A stretch of DNA of 64,000 nt from Oceanococcus sp. HetDA_MAG_MS8 (GTDB lineage: Bacteria; Pseudomonadota; Gammaproteobacteria; Nevskiales; Oceanococcaceae). Below the pieces are notes generated by a model, which was not told where the DNA came from, ran no database searches, and saw nothing but the letters and a program-made list of their open reading frames with translations. The stretch covers positions 434,001-498,000 of the forward strand of contig JAHCMK010000003.1 in assembly GCA_019192445.1 (NCBI GenBank). Reading direction: 5' to 3'. Positions 9,745 to 22,020 of this stretch are shown one piece after another (positions within the stretch are counted from its first letter, which is position 1; every line of letters begins with the position of its first letter). Made by a program: the position numbers and the translations under genes.

Positions 9745-10884
9745 ATGAGACGAAAGCTGTGGAGTTGCATACAGGCGCTAGCGCTGCTGCTGGTGGCCTG
9801 GGCCTATGGGCCGCTAGCGGCCGCAGAGCCTGATTCACCGGCCGAGTTGGTGCAGGTGGCGGTGGCGGATCGCAGTCGCGAGGCGCGCGATGCGGCCTTG
9901 CGCGCTGCGCTGGACCAAGCCGTGGTTCGCCTCGCAGGAGAGCGCGGTTTGCGCGAATTCTGGATTGCGCCGGGGGCGGTTCTCACCAGTTATCAGTATC
10001 GCCGTGTGTTTGATGGCCAGACCGCAGAAAACCTGGCTTTGGATGTGCGCTTCGATGTGCCGGCCTTACGTCAGGCCCTGGCCGATGCCGGGCTTCCAGT
10101 GTGGAATCAGGCCCGACCCGATGTTTTGCTCTGGCTCCATGCAAACAATGACTGGCTCGATGCCATGGCCGCAGCCGAGCGGGTTCCCGAGGTGATTGAA
10201 GTCAGCCAAGGCTGGGGCTATGGGCTGCGCTTTCCGCAGCTGGATTTGGCCGAGCGCCGGCAGGTGTCCATCAATGACTTACAGGCCGGTTTTCAGCAAC
10301 CCTGGATCGAGGCCAATGCGCAATACGCCATGCCCTTGAGCTTGGCGGTGGCCCTGGAGCCTGCCTCCCCCCCTGCGCCTTCAGCATCCATGCAGCCTGC
10401 AGAGGGCGCGGGCCCCGTTGAGGCGCAGTACACCAGCTACTGGTGGCTGCTGGCGGGTGATCAGCTTTTGGCCGAATTTGGCTTAGCAGCGGCGCCCTTG
10501 GCGCAGGCCCTGGATCAAGCCTGGAGCCGCATGAACGGGCAGATCCTGGAGTATCAGTTATTCCTCCGTCAGAGCACTCCTACCGAGGTGTGGACCCTGC
10601 GACTCGAGGGCGTGAATCAGGCTGATGATTACCTTCAGGCCTTGCATGAACTCCGAGCCCTTGAGGCCCAACCCGAAGTGCAAGCGGTGCGGCCTGGGGA
10701 GCTGGTCCTGCAAATTCGCTGGCAGGGAGAGATTGAAAAACTGCACCGTTTAGCCACCCAGTGGGGCTGGGAATACGTACCCCCAGCCCTTGCGCAGCCC
10801 CTGCAAACGCAGGCCAGCTTGCAGAGTTATGGCTTGCAAGCCGCCCCCTCGCGGCAGCAGCGTTTCCGCCTGGTGAGTCCATGA
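9745..10884 (+). CDS. DUF2066 exported protein
   Basis: Conserved gammaproteobacterial protein of unknown function, usually found between purM and perM/hda as it is here. The ATG at 9745 follows a GGGA-type ribosome site and gives 379 residues. Upstream GTG codons in the frame have no such support. The N-terminus is a good Sec signal peptide (two basic residues, a Leu/Ala-rich core, cleavage near LAAA), so the mature protein is periplasmic or membrane-associated. A proline/alanine-rich linker sits near the middle. Its stop overlaps the start of the PerM-like gene by ATGA. The DUF2066 family assignment rests on context and overall sequence character. Confidence 0.8.
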   Translation: MRRKLWSCIQALALLLVAWAYGPLAAAEPDSPAELVQVAVADRSREARDAALRAALDQAVVRLAGERGLREFWIAPGAVLTSYQYRRVFDGQTAENLALDVRFDVPALRQALADAGLPVWNQARPDVLLWLHANNDWLDAMAAAERVPEVIEVSQGWGYGLRFPQLDLAERRQVSINDLQAGFQQPWIEANAQYAMPLSLAVALEPASPPAPSASMQPAEGAGPVEAQYTSYWWLLAGDQLLAEFGLAAAPLAQALDQAWSRMNGQILEYQLFLRQSTPTEVWTLRLEGVNQADDYLQALHELRALEAQPEVQAVRPGELVLQIRWQGEIEKLHRLATQWGWEYVPPALAQPLQTQASLQSYGLQAAPSRQQRFRLVSP

Positions 10885-11951
10885 GTCATGCCCCATGGCG
10901 GGTGCCGCCTATGCTGTGGTGGTTGCTCGCAGCCGCTGCTATTTTTTGGCTGCTACATTTGCTGGGGCCGATCTTGATGCCCTTTGTGCTTGGCGCGGCA
11001 ATGGCCTATGTGGGTGACCCCATCGTTGATCGCCTGGAAGGTCGCTATATCAGTCGCACCGCAGGCGTGGCCTTGGTCTTTTTACTCTTTGGTCTACTCG
11101 GCCTCGGCTTGACCCTGGTGCTGGTGCCGCTGCTGTTCGACCAGATCGCGGAGGCTCTGAAGCGCATACCGATATTGTTGGATTGGGTGCAGAACCAAGC
11201 GCTTCCGGCCCTGGGGCTGGAGTTGCCTGATGGCGCCAAGCTCGACAGCCAGGGCGTGCGCGATTTACTCCTGCAAAACTGGCAAGCGCTGAGTGGGAGT
11301 GCCCAGAATCTGCTTGCGCCCCTGTCGCGCTCCGGAGCGGAGCTGTTGGCGGTTGGGCTGAATCTGGTCATGGTGCCGGTGGTGACCTTTTATCTGCTGC
11401 GTGACTGGGATGTACTCGTAGCCCTGATTGGGCGCTACCTGCCGCGGCGTCAGGAGCCAATGATCCGGCGATTCTTCCTGGATGCCGACCAGGTGCTGGG
11501 TTCCTTCATCCGGGGGCAACTCCTGGTCATGGCAGCCCTGGGCACCATTTACACCTTGGGTTTATGGGCTCTAGGCCTGAATTTGGCGCTGTTGGTGGGC
11601 TTGAGCGCGGGCCTGCTCAGTTTTGTCCCCTATTTAGGTACCTTCTTGGGCGTGGTGATGGCTTTCATCGCGATGTTTCTACAAGACCCAGGGCTATTGT
11701 CCTTATTAGGAGTCGGCGCCGTGTTCGCCGTAGGCCAGGTACTTGAAGGTGCGGTACTGACTCCGTGGTTGGTGGGTGATCGTATTGGCCTGCATCCGGT
11801 CGCGGTGATTTTCGCCGTCATGGCGGGTGGTCAACTGTTTGGGTTCCTGGGCGTGCTATTGGCTCTGCCAGCGGCCGCGGTATTGGCCGTCGGCGTCCGC
11901 CGCGCCAGTGCAATGTGGTTGGCCTCGGCCGCGTATCGCGGCGAGGTCTGA
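10881..11951 (+). CDS. AI-2E/PerM family membrane permease
   Basis: Polytopic inner-membrane protein of the AI-2E exporter/PerM family (356 residues). The substrate cannot be told from sequence, and the family includes transporters and ion antiporters. The family layout is visible: two N-terminal membrane helices, a central amphipathic region, then a cluster of helices ending in the conserved PYLG (FVPYLGTFLG) and GQVLEG motifs. I chose the start at ATG 10881, which overlaps the DUF2066 stop. Longer in-frame versions run back into the upstream gene. hda follows 7 bp downstream, so the three genes form one operon. Confidence 0.88.
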   Translation: MSHAPWRVPPMLWWLLAAAAIFWLLHLLGPILMPFVLGAAMAYVGDPIVDRLEGRYISRTAGVALVFLLFGLLGLGLTLVLVPLLFDQIAEALKRIPILLDWVQNQALPALGLELPDGAKLDSQGVRDLLLQNWQALSGSAQNLLAPLSRSGAELLAVGLNLVMVPVVTFYLLRDWDVLVALIGRYLPRRQEPMIRRFFLDADQVLGSFIRGQLLVMAALGTIYTLGLWALGLNLALLVGLSAGLLSFVPYLGTFLGVVMAFIAMFLQDPGLLSLLGVGAVFAVGQVLEGAVLTPWLVGDRIGLHPVAVIFAVMAGGQLFGFLGVLLALPAAAVLAVGVRRASAMWLASAAYRGEV

Positions 11952-12594
11952 GGCAAAAATGCCAGAGCAATCTCGTCTGCTGCTGGAGTCGGGGCGCAAG
12001 CTGCGGCTGGATAATTTTCTATCCACTGCGAACCCCGGGGTCATTGGCGCATTGCGCGACTGGCTGGCTTCGGAGCAGGCCGATATCTGCCTCATACTCG
12101 GGCCGGCCGGCTGTGGAAAGTCGCATTTGCTGCAGGGCTGCGCTGCTGCATGGGCCGAGCAGGATCGTCCATGGCGATATGTGCCGGCCGCCGTACAGCC
12201 CATACCACAGGCCAGTGAGTGCGCCGGCGGACTGCTGGTGCTGGATGGCTTGGAAGCTCTGCCTCAAGAGCAGGCTTTACCGCTTATGCGCGCTATCGAT
12301 GATGCCCGTCAGGGGCGCTGGCGCATTCTGCTGAGCAGCCGTTTGCCGGTCAGTCAACTCTCGTTGCCGGTGGAGGATCTGCGCTCGCGCCTGCAATGGG
12401 GTGTGAGCCTCAGTGTGCGTCCGCTGGATGACGCCGGATTGAGCGAGCTGCTGCAGCAACAGGCGCAGGAACTCGGCGTCCATTGGGCACAACGGAATAC
12501 TGACTATGTGCTGCGCCGCCTGCCGCGTTCGCCGGGAGTATTGCTCGCAGTGCAGGCCAAGGCCGTAGACGAGGCTATACGGCAGCAGCGTCAG

Positions 12595-14197
<1,603 letters not shown>

Positions 14198-15869
14198 ACG
14201 ATATCTTCCGCGCTATCAGCGCCGCGCCGCTTGTACTCTAAGGTTTGGGTGGAAAAACCCCGTGCCCCGGCGACAATGCGATGGGGAATGCCGATGAGAT
14301 CCGCGTCGGCAAAACGGTGGCCGGGGCGCAGATCGCGATCATCCAAGGCGACGTCCACACCGGCAGCGATTAAACCTTGGTAAAGATCCTCGATGGCCTG
14401 TTCCACTTCGGGGTCTTTCTTGGGGTTCAAGGCCACGATCAAAACCTGGAACGGGGCGATGGATTGGGGCCAACGAATACCGAACTCGTCATGACATTGC
14501 TCGATGACCGCGCCCACAATGCGACTCACGCCCACGCCATAACAGCCCATAAATGGCACCAGAGGCTGGCCCTGTTCGTCAGGCACGGACAAATGCATGG
14601 ATTGCGAGTACTTCTGGCCTAGCTCGAAGATGTGCCCCACCTCAATACCGCGCTTGAGTTCGATGCGGCCGCCGTCTGGAGCCAACTCTCCGGCTTCGAT
14701 GTTGCGCAGGTCGGCCACTTCGCCCAGGGGCAGGTCACGCTCCCAATTGACATGCTGCAGATGCTGACCCTCGGAGTTGGCACCGCACACAAAGTCGGCC
14801 ATCACGCTGGCGTCCCGGTCCACCAGGATACGCATGGTGTCGATCCCCACGGGGCCTACAAAACCTGGGACGGTGCCGCATTCTTTTTGCACGCGGGCCT
14901 CGGTCGCCAAACCGCAATTCACGCCGAGGTGGCGGCTGACCTTGATGAGGTTGAGTTGGTGGTCGCCGCGTAAAACTACGAGCACGGCCTCGTCGTTGTC
15001 GGTACGTAGCACCAAGGCTTTGAGGCAGCGCGCGAGGGGGACTTTCAAAAAGCTGCTGACATCTTCCAGAGTCCGCTGCTCTGGTGTGCTCACCGGCTCC
15101 ATCGCGACGCCTGGTGCTGGTCGTGCCGGGAGCGGGTGGGTGCAGGGTGCCGCTTCCACATTGGCGGCGAAGTCCCCAGAGTCTGAAATCGCCAAGAGAT
15201 CTTCGCCGGTATCGGCGAGAACGTGAAACTCCTCCGAGGCCGAGCCACCGATGTTGCCGGAGTCAGCCGCGACCACGCGGAAATCCACACCAATCCGCCG
15301 CAGGATATGGGTATACGCCGTGCGCATGGTGGCGTAGGTGTCGCGTAAGCAGTCGGGGTCGCGATGAAAGCTGTAAGCGTCCTTCATCAAGAACTCGCGG
15401 GAGCGCATCACCCCGAAGCGCGGGCGGGTTTCGTCGCGGAATTTGGTTTGAATTTGAAACAAATTCAAAGGAAGCTGGCGGTAGCTTTTCAGCTCCCGGC
15501 GCATGAAGTCTGTGACCACTTCTTCGTGGGTAGGGCCCAGGCAAAAATCGCGATGATGACGATCCTGAAGGCGCAATAGCTCAGGGCCCATCTTGTCCCA
15601 GCGCCCCGACTCTTGCCAGAGCTCGGCCGGTTGAACCATGGGCATCAGCACTTCCAGTGCGCCCGCAGCCTCCATTTCCTCGCGCACGATGCGCTCTACA
15701 TGGCGCAGCACCTTGAGGCCCAACGGACTCCAGGTGTACACGCCGGCGGCAATACGGCGGATCATGCCGCTGCGCAGCATCCACTGATGGCTAGGAATCT
15801 CGGCATCCGCCGGGATGTCCTTACTGGTTGTGATTGGGAAGCGACTTAGACGCACAGTGAGTCAATCCG

Positions 15870-16229
15870 TCAAAACAGGGTGATGGGAATGCCCTGGGCA
15901 TCCGCTTGATGGTTATCGAAGGCGCGCATCTCCAACACGCCTCGGGTGTTGAGCGACGCGATGAGCAGGAGTTGGCTTTGCGGGCGAGGTAGCTCGCGCT
16001 CCGCCACGCTGGGCTCCGGTGGGGTGTCTGGGTGCGTGACCAATGTGGCCAAAGCATCCGGATGTTGAGCGAGGGTCGTATCCAGAGCAGACAATTCCAC
16101 CCAAAGCACCCTAGCCGCCTCGAAGTTTGAGCCGCAGATGAGTCCGCAGCGAGTGTCGTTCGGGCAGTCCTGCGCGCCAGCCAGGATGTCCTGCACGAGG
16201 CTGCGAGAGAAAACAAAAGACGAAGTCAT
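15870..16229 (-). CDS. Degenerate JAMM/MPN (Mov34-like) protein
   Basis: A 119-residue protein that follows the moeB-like gene by 17 bp, the usual place of JAMM metallopeptidases that trim ubiquitin-like sulfur carriers. The fold signature is recognisable: a CGLICG strand, then VTHPDTPPEPSVAE, which aligns with the canonical HSHPDxPPxPSxxD zinc motif. The first zinc histidine is Val and the last aspartate is Glu, so two of three ligands are changed. I infer a non-catalytic or altered-metal relative, perhaps a structural partner. The family call itself is moderate. Confidence 0.6.
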   Translation of the reverse strand: MTSSFVFSRSLVQDILAGAQDCPNDTRCGLICGSNFEAARVLWVELSALDTTLAQHPDALATLVTHPDTPPEPSVAERELPRPQSQLLLIASLNTRGVLEMRAFDNHQADAQGIPITLF

Positions 16230-16246
16230 CAGCAGTCAGGGTGAAC

Positions 16247-17005
16247 TCAAGATCGAGGAAGTGCCGCTGTCCCCAGGCCAGCGGAGCCACAGCTGACGCA
16301 TTCCGGATCTTTGCTGACTTGCGCTGAAGTCAGTCGGCCGGAAGCGGCAGACCAACGCCACAGAATGTCCGCTTGGCCTCGCCCCGTCAAGATTTGCAAT
16401 GCCAAAGCCGCCTGCCAGCTGGCAACCACCCCAACGCTAGGCCCCAATACGCCGCTGTCACTGCAGCTTTCCGCGCGCGCTTGCTCGGCTTCGGGGAAGA
16501 CGCAGGCATAACAGGCGCGTCCTTGGCGACCAGGCTCCAAAGCCAGCACCAAACCGTCCAAGCGAATCGCCGCTGCGCTAACCAGACTCACTCTGTGTTG
16601 AACGCATTGTTGGTTAATCAAATACCGCGTGGGGTAGTTGTCGCAGCAATCCAACACTAGGTCTGACTGAGCGAGTAGCTCTTTGAGCAATGAGGCCTCC
16701 GCGCGTTGGGTATGCGCCACCACATCGACTTCTGAATTGAGCTGAGCCAGGCGCCGCGCCAGTTGCTCGGCCTTGGGCAGGGCGACATCGTCTTCGGTGT
16801 AGAGCACCTGCCGGTGCAGGTTATCCAGGCTAAGGTGGTCATGGTCGACAAGGTTGATTCGGCCGACGCCGGCGCCTGCCAAGTAGGCCGCCGCGAGATT
16901 GCCCAGGCCGCCACAGCCCACCAGGGTGACACTGGCATCGCTTAAAGCCGTTTGTCCGGCCTCTCCGAGTTCCGGGAGTACAAGTTGCCGCCCATAACGA
17001 TTCAT
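16247..17005 (-). CDS. moeB: HesA/MoeB/ThiF family adenylyltransferase
   Basis: E1-like enzyme that adenylates the C-terminus of a sulfur-carrier protein (MoaD- or ThiS-like). The 252 residues include the nucleotide motif GCGGLGN, the LVDHDHLSLDNLHRQ segment with its conserved Asp and Arg, and two zinc cysteine pairs (CYAC and CVSC). ESCSDSGVLGP marks the crossover-loop cysteine. Whether it serves molybdopterin or thiamine synthesis cannot be decided here, as no moaD or thiS is nearby. The start overlaps the prmC stop by ATGA. Confidence 0.88.
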   Translation of the reverse strand: MNRYGRQLVLPELGEAGQTALSDASVTLVGCGGLGNLAAAYLAGAGVGRINLVDHDHLSLDNLHRQVLYTEDDVALPKAEQLARRLAQLNSEVDVVAHTQRAEASLLKELLAQSDLVLDCCDNYPTRYLINQQCVQHRVSLVSAAAIRLDGLVLALEPGRQGRACYACVFPEAEQARAESCSDSGVLGPSVGVVASWQAALALQILTGRGQADILWRWSAASGRLTSAQVSKDPECVSCGSAGLGTAALPRS

Positions 17006-17838
17006 GGGTGGACTCCCACACTGACGCGCTCCAAGCCCGCCATGTCGGCTTGGGTGCGAATGTTTTGGTAGCCCGCGGTGGCAAGTTGCTCACGGACCGC
17101 CGCGCCTTGTTCGCTGCCATGCTCGATGAGCAGCGGCCCCTGAGGCATCAGATGCGAAGCGGCCTGCGTAATGATCTGCTGGATGTCGGCCAGGCCGTCC
17201 TCGGCGGCTACCAGGGCGCTGATGGGCTCATGCTCTAAGGCGCGCAGGTGGGGGTCGCCTGGAGCCACGTAGGGAGGGTTGCTAAGCACCATATGCACGG
17301 ACTGCCCGCCCAGCGGATGCAGCCAGTCGCCCAGGCGCCAATCGACCTCTAGCCCCAGTCTTTGACCATTGCGCTGGGCGACTGCCAGGGCCTCGGGGCT
17401 GCGCTCCACAGCAATGATCTGCCATTGCGGCTGCGCCTGCGCGAGTGCCAAAGCGATGGCCCCAGATCCCGTGCCTAGGTCAACCACGGTTGCGTCTGCA
17501 GGGAGCTGTGCGGCTTGCGCCAGAGCCATGTCGACCAGTACTTCGGTATCGGGGCGTGGGATCAGCACAGCTGGCGTCACTTCAAGCTCAAGCCCATAGA
17601 AGCCTTGGTGCCCGAAAATATAAGCCTCTGGCTCGCCGGCCAATCGACGACTCCAAGCGCTGGCCGATAGCGCTCGAGGAGGAGCTTGGTTTAAGCGCGC
17701 GAAGAGTTGGGCGCGGCTCCAGCCGTATTCCTGGCAGAGCCAGCGCTGTACTTCCTGCTCCGGGGCCGCGCTCAGCTCGCCCAGCTCCTCAGCCAGTGCG
17801 CGTAGATACGCACGCACCGTGGGCGCAGGGGCTGTCAA
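17002..17838 (-). CDS. prmC: Peptide chain release factor N5-glutamine methyltransferase
   Basis: Methylates the glutamine of the GGQ motif in release factors, using S-adenosylmethionine. The 278-residue protein has the N-terminal helical substrate domain, then the SAM motif [14 protein letters not shown] and the catalytic NPPY (SNPPYV). Its start overlaps the stop of prfA, its substrate, by 4 bp (17835-17838), the standard prfA-prmC coupling. Confidence 0.95.
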   Translation of the reverse strand: MTAPAPTVRAYLRALAEELGELSAAPEQEVQRWLCQEYGWSRAQLFARLNQAPPRALSASAWSRRLAGEPEAYIFGHQGFYGLELEVTPAVLIPRPDTEVLVDMALAQAAQLPADATVVDLGTGSGAIALALAQAQPQWQIIAVERSPEALAVAQRNGQRLGLEVDWRLGDWLHPLGGQSVHMVLSNPPYVAPGDPHLRALEHEPISALVAAEDGLADIQQIITQAASHLMPQGPLLIEHGSEQGAAVREQLATAGYQNIRTQADMAGLERVSVGVHP

Positions 17839-18926
17839 TCGCCTAAGGCCGCCAGGGCCAAAGCCTGGCTTTCTTGGGTGAGTGGGTCGATCAGCAAGTT
17901 GAGCTCACCAGCGAGCACCGCGTCCAGCCTATACAAGGTGAGGTTGATGCGATGGTCGGTCACTCGGCCCTGTGGGTAGTTGTAGGTGCGAATTCGCTCC
18001 GAGCGGTCACCACTGCCGACCATGGCTTTGCGGTCGGCCGCCTGCGATGCGCTTTGGGCCTGGCGCTGCTCGTCCAGCAGTTTGGTTTTGAGCAAGGACA
18101 TGGCCCGCGCGCGGTTTTTATGCTGGGAACGCTCTTCCTGACACTCCACCACTGTGCCGGTAGGGAGGTGGGTAATGCGCACGGCGGAGTCGGTCTTATT
18201 CACGTGCTGGCCGCCGGCACCGGAGGCGCGGTAGGTGTCGATGCGCAAATCGCTGCTGGCAATGTCCACATCTTCTACATCGTCTGCCTCGGCCAAAATG
18301 GCGACCGTACATGCCGAGGTGTGGATGCGCCCCTGAGACTCGGTATCTGGAACGCGCTGCACGCGGTGTGTGCCGGCTTCAAATTTCAGCCGCGAGTAAG
18401 CCCCGTGGCCAACGACTCGGGCAATCACTTCTTTGAATCCGCCATGCTCGCCCTGATTGGCGGACAACACCTCCAGTTGCCAGCCCAGCTCGGTGACGTA
18501 ACGTTCATACATGCTGAAGAGGTCGCCAGCGAAAATCGCGGCTTCATCCCCGCCGGTGCCAGCGCGTACCTCGAGGTAGATGTTGGCGTCGTCTCGCGCA
18601 TCTTTGGGCAGGAGCTGGACGCGGAGTTCTTCGACCAGAGCTTGTTCTTGCTCTTGCAGCGCAGGTAGCTCGGCGCGGGCCATATCGCGCAGCTCAGCAT
18701 CGTCGCCCTGCGACCAGCTGGTGAGCTCGGCTTGCTCCTTCTGCACCGATTGCAATTGTTGCCAATTCGATACGACCGGCTCCAATTGCGCATATTCCTG
18801 CGAATACTTGCGGAACCGCGCTTGGTCGGAAATGACTTCCGGGTCGCTGAGTTCGGCGCCAAGGTCTTCGTGGCGGGCCAGCAGGTCATTTAGCCGGGCG
18901 GTAATAGAGGGGCTCAGTGAAGCCAA
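17835..18926 (-). CDS. prfA: Peptide chain release factor 1
   Basis: Recognises UAA and UAG stop codons and triggers peptide release. The 363-residue protein has the GGQ motif in [15 protein letters not shown] near residue 230 and the RF1 type domain order. The best start appears to be TTG at 18926, five bases after the hemA stop, with a weak AGGA about 12 bases upstream. A non-ATG start and an over-long spacing imply modest initiation, probably coupled to hemA translation. Confidence 0.95.
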   Translation of the reverse strand: MASLSPSITARLNDLLARHEDLGAELSDPEVISDQARFRKYSQEYAQLEPVVSNWQQLQSVQKEQAELTSWSQGDDAELRDMARAELPALQEQEQALVEELRVQLLPKDARDDANIYLEVRAGTGGDEAAIFAGDLFSMYERYVTELGWQLEVLSANQGEHGGFKEVIARVVGHGAYSRLKFEAGTHRVQRVPDTESQGRIHTSACTVAILAEADDVEDVDIASSDLRIDTYRASGAGGQHVNKTDSAVRITHLPTGTVVECQEERSQHKNRARAMSLLKTKLLDEQRQAQSASQAADRKAMVGSGDRSERIRTYNYPQGRVTDHRINLTLYRLDAVLAGELNLLIDPLTQESQALALAALGD

Positions 18927-18931
18927 GGTGC

Positions 18932-20206
18932 TTAGATGTCCTGGTCGTCGGAGGGGTCGATGGGAGGCAAGTCAAACAGGCTTTGCAGCTGATTCACTGC
19001 GCGGCCGCGCAGTTCTTGCGGTAATTCACGCACATGTCGGCGTGGAGCATGCAGTAAACGCCGAATGGCTGCATGCTGCATCCGCTCCAGTACGGCTTGG
19101 GGATCGTCGCCAGCTTGCAGCCTCGTGAATGCGCGCTCGCGCAGGGTGTTGAGTTCCTCTTGCCAGCGCTGCTCCAGGGTCGTGAGGCCGAGGTCTAGCT
19201 CCCGACTTTGCAGCCAGCTGCTGAACTCTTCACTGCGTGCGGTCACAATTCGGCTTGCTTCTTCGGCGGCCGCAGCACGGCCGGCAGCGCCCAGGTCGAC
19301 CCGGCTTTGCAGGTCGTCTACGCCGTAGAGGAACACATCTTCACTGTTGGCCACATCATCGGCAAAGTTTCGCGGAACGCCCAGGTCGAGCATGAGCACT
19401 GGCTTGCGTTTACGCCGTCCAATCGCGGCGCGCAGCCGCTCGGCGTCCAAGATGGGGTGTTCCAGGGCGGCGCAACCCACAATAACGTCGGCCACACCGA
19501 CAAATTGCGGTAGCGCATCCAGCCCGCAGCTGGCGCCGTTGAATTCCTGAGCCAGCGCCTGGGCGCGTGGCTGGCTACGGTTGGCAATGGTGATGCGTGG
19601 CCGCCCGTTGTCGGCCAAATAGCGGGCCATGAGCTCCGCAGTTTCACCGGCGCCGATAATGAGTACGTCGCGGCCACGCAAGCTGCCGAAGATCTCGCTA
19701 GCAATGCGCGCGGCGCAGGCCGCCACCGAGACCTGTCCAGCACCTAGCGCCGTGGCGTGGCGGACAACCTTGGCTGTACCGAAGGCATGCTGAAACAAGC
19801 GTTCCAATACCGGGCCTAGGGCGCCACCGCGCCGGGCGTGCTGCCAGGCCTGCTTCATTTGCCCCAGGATCTGCGGTTCTCCCAACACCAGAGAGTCCAG
19901 CCCGCAAGCCACGCGCAGGGCGTGTTCGGCTGCGTCGGTGTCTAGCTTGACGTAGCTATGCTCGCGCAAGTCCGCCAGCGGCAAGCCGCGTTGGCGCGCC
20001 ACCCAGTCATGTATCTGTTCGGGGGCTCCGCCGAAGGTGTAAATTTCGGTGCGGTTACAGGTCGAGACAATCAGCCCCTCCTGCACATCGGGCTGGCTCA
20101 ATAGATCATCCAGCGCAGCGGGCAGCGTGTCCTGTTGGAACGCAGCCTGTTCGCGCAAGTCTATGTGAGCGGAGCGATGATTCAGCCCGGTAGCGAGGAG
20201 CGGCAC
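18932..20206 (-). CDS. hemA: Glutamyl-tRNA reductase
   Basis: Reduces glutamyl-tRNA to glutamate-1-semialdehyde, the first step of C5 tetrapyrrole synthesis. The 424-residue protein carries the catalytic Cys50 in STCNRTEIY, the [10 protein letters not shown] motif and an NADP-binding [12 protein letters not shown]. The start is GTG at 20206 ([13 protein letters not shown]), the standard N-terminus. It is the first gene of a nine-gene minus-strand run and is divergent from the TPR lipoprotein gene, with the shared promoter region in about 90 bp. Confidence 0.95.
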   Translation of the reverse strand: MPLLATGLNHRSAHIDLREQAAFQQDTLPAALDDLLSQPDVQEGLIVSTCNRTEIYTFGGAPEQIHDWVARQRGLPLADLREHSYVKLDTDAAEHALRVACGLDSLVLGEPQILGQMKQAWQHARRGGALGPVLERLFQHAFGTAKVVRHATALGAGQVSVAACAARIASEIFGSLRGRDVLIIGAGETAELMARYLADNGRPRITIANRSQPRAQALAQEFNGASCGLDALPQFVGVADVIVGCAALEHPILDAERLRAAIGRRKRKPVLMLDLGVPRNFADDVANSEDVFLYGVDDLQSRVDLGAAGRAAAAEEASRIVTARSEEFSSWLQSRELDLGLTTLEQRWQEELNTLRERAFTRLQAGDDPQAVLERMQHAAIRRLLHAPRRHVRELPQELRGRAVNQLQSLFDLPPIDPSDDQDI

Positions 20207-20298
20207 GGAGTCTTGGTTAACCTAAACATCTTTATTCTCGTGCTGTTCTCGCACAGACTCAAGCTATTCGGGCCTGTTAGTCCGGGCCATGCACTACC

Positions 20299-22020
20299 AT
20301 GCGCAGCATGAAGATTGAGTTTTACCTATTCAGCGCAGCCCTATCGCTGGGGTTGGCGGGCTGTGCACAGCTCGGTCCCAACAAGCCTTGGGCGCCGGCG
20401 ACAGCAGATGCTCAGCTCGGTTCTGCCGCGGACATGGGGCCGGGGACGCGGGCTACCGCTCTGGTTTTGGCGGGCGAGGTGGCAGCCGGGCGTGGTCAAC
20501 TTGGAGTGGCCGCAAAGGCATTGCTGGAAGCAGCGCAGCTGCGCAAGGATGGCGCCTTGGCTGAACGGGCTGCGCGCATGGCCTTTGCCGCAGAAGACCC
20601 TGAGTTGGCGCTTAAAGCCAGCAAGGTCTGGCGCGACCTGGTTCCCGAGAATCATCTGGCGGCCAATCTCGAGCTGCGTGCGTTGCTGGGTTTGGGACGG
20701 GCCCAGGTCGAGGATTTGGCGGCCTGGTTGGACTCGGATCATGGCTTGCAGACAGCAGAGGCCGAGCGTCAGTTAACCGCAGTTGTGGCTGCGGCTAGCC
20801 CGGATGCGCAGGCGGCTCTGGGCCTCATGGGGGCGCTGGAAGCACAACGGCCTAGCGCGGCTCTGGCCTATGGGCTGGGGGTGTTGGCAGTGCAGTTTGA
20901 GCGTCCGGATATTGCGCTCGATGCCTTGGGGCGTGCGCGTCAGCGCGGCTGGCCCGCAGAGCAATGCGATGAACTGATGCTGCGCGTGCATCTGGCTCAG
21001 GCTGAGCTTGACGCGGCGCGGGCCGTGCTTTCCCGTTTACAGCAGCAGCGCAGCGATGATCGCGCGGCGCTGCTTGGCTTGGGGCAAATTTTACTGGATG
21101 CCGAAGCCTGGGATCTGGCGCAGGCGCATTTTGAGTTATTACAGCAGCGTTGGGCTGACGATCCGGCCTCGCTGTTGGCGTTAGGGCTACTCGCGGCCCA
21201 GGCTGGGGACGATGCCCAGGCGGGAGACTATTTTGAGCGGCTATGGGAGCAGGGTACGCGCTCGGATGAAGCCGCTTGGCAGCTCGGGCGTTTGGCCGCG
21301 AGGGCCGAAGACTGGGACGCCGCCGCCGATTGGTTTGCGCGCGTCAGTGGTGGTAGTCGGGCCGTCGATGCTGAACTGGGTTTGGCGCAAGCTCTGGCGC
21401 GTCAAGGTCAGTTATTACAAGCGCGAGCGCGCCTTGCGGCGCTGCGCGCCGCGCAACCGGCGGAGGCCGCACGAAGTTTTCAGGCCGAGGCGGAGCTTTT
21501 GCAGGCTCTGGGGGATGCGGGTGAAGCTTTGCTGGTGCTGGATGCCGGCATTGCGCAAACCGGTTCCTTAAGCCTGCTGTACACCCGCGCCCTTGTTCGC
21601 GCCGATGCAGGCCAAATTGAGGCCGCAACCGCTGACTTAGAGTCGATCCTCGCCGAGGAGAGTGACAATGTGCAGGCGCTGAATGCCTTGGGCTACATGT
21701 TGGCGGACTCTAATCGGGACCTGCCGCGAGCACGCAAGCTCATCGAGCGGGCCTTGCGTATGCGTCCCGATGACCCTGCTATTCGCGACAGCTTGGGCTG
21801 GGTGTTGTTCCGTTTGGGAGAGCTGGACCGTGCGCGCGAGCTGCTAGCGAGTGCTTACGCGGATTACCCTGACCCAGAGGTGGCGGCGCACTTAGGCGAA
21901 GTGATGTGGCGGCAGGGTGACCTCAGTGCGGCGCGGGAGTTTCTGCGTGAAGCCTTGCGTCAACACCCACAAAGCGAGCCACTGAACCGTGTTTGGCAGC
22001 AGATGTTGCAGTCCCCCTAA
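20299..22020 (+). CDS. TPR-repeat lipoprotein
   Basis: Putative outer-membrane or periplasmic lipoprotein of 573 residues made mainly of tetratricopeptide-like helical repeats. The signal ends in a lipobox LGLAGC at about residue 22. An internal ATG at 20308 would give an equally good signal, so the start is uncertain by three codons. The C-terminal repeats are clearest (ALNALGYMLADSN, IRDSLGWVLFRLGEL). The position before lolB-ispE matches a conserved pseudomonad arrangement. The role is unknown; TPR lipoproteins typically scaffold envelope complexes. Confidence 0.85.
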   Translation: MRSMKIEFYLFSAALSLGLAGCAQLGPNKPWAPATADAQLGSAADMGPGTRATALVLAGEVAAGRGQLGVAAKALLEAAQLRKDGALAERAARMAFAAEDPELALKASKVWRDLVPENHLAANLELRALLGLGRAQVEDLAAWLDSDHGLQTAEAERQLTAVVAAASPDAQAALGLMGALEAQRPSAALAYGLGVLAVQFERPDIALDALGRARQRGWPAEQCDELMLRVHLAQAELDAARAVLSRLQQQRSDDRAALLGLGQILLDAEAWDLAQAHFELLQQRWADDPASLLALGLLAAQAGDDAQAGDYFERLWEQGTRSDEAAWQLGRLAARAEDWDAAADWFARVSGGSRAVDAELGLAQALARQGQLLQARARLAALRAAQPAEAARSFQAEAELLQALGDAGEALLVLDAGIAQTGSLSLLYTRALVRADAGQIEAATADLESILAEESDNVQALNALGYMLADSNRDLPRARKLIERALRMRPDDPAIRDSLGWVLFRLGELDRARELLASAYADYPDPEVAAHLGEVMWRQGDLSAAREFLREALRQHPQSEPLNRVWQQMLQSP

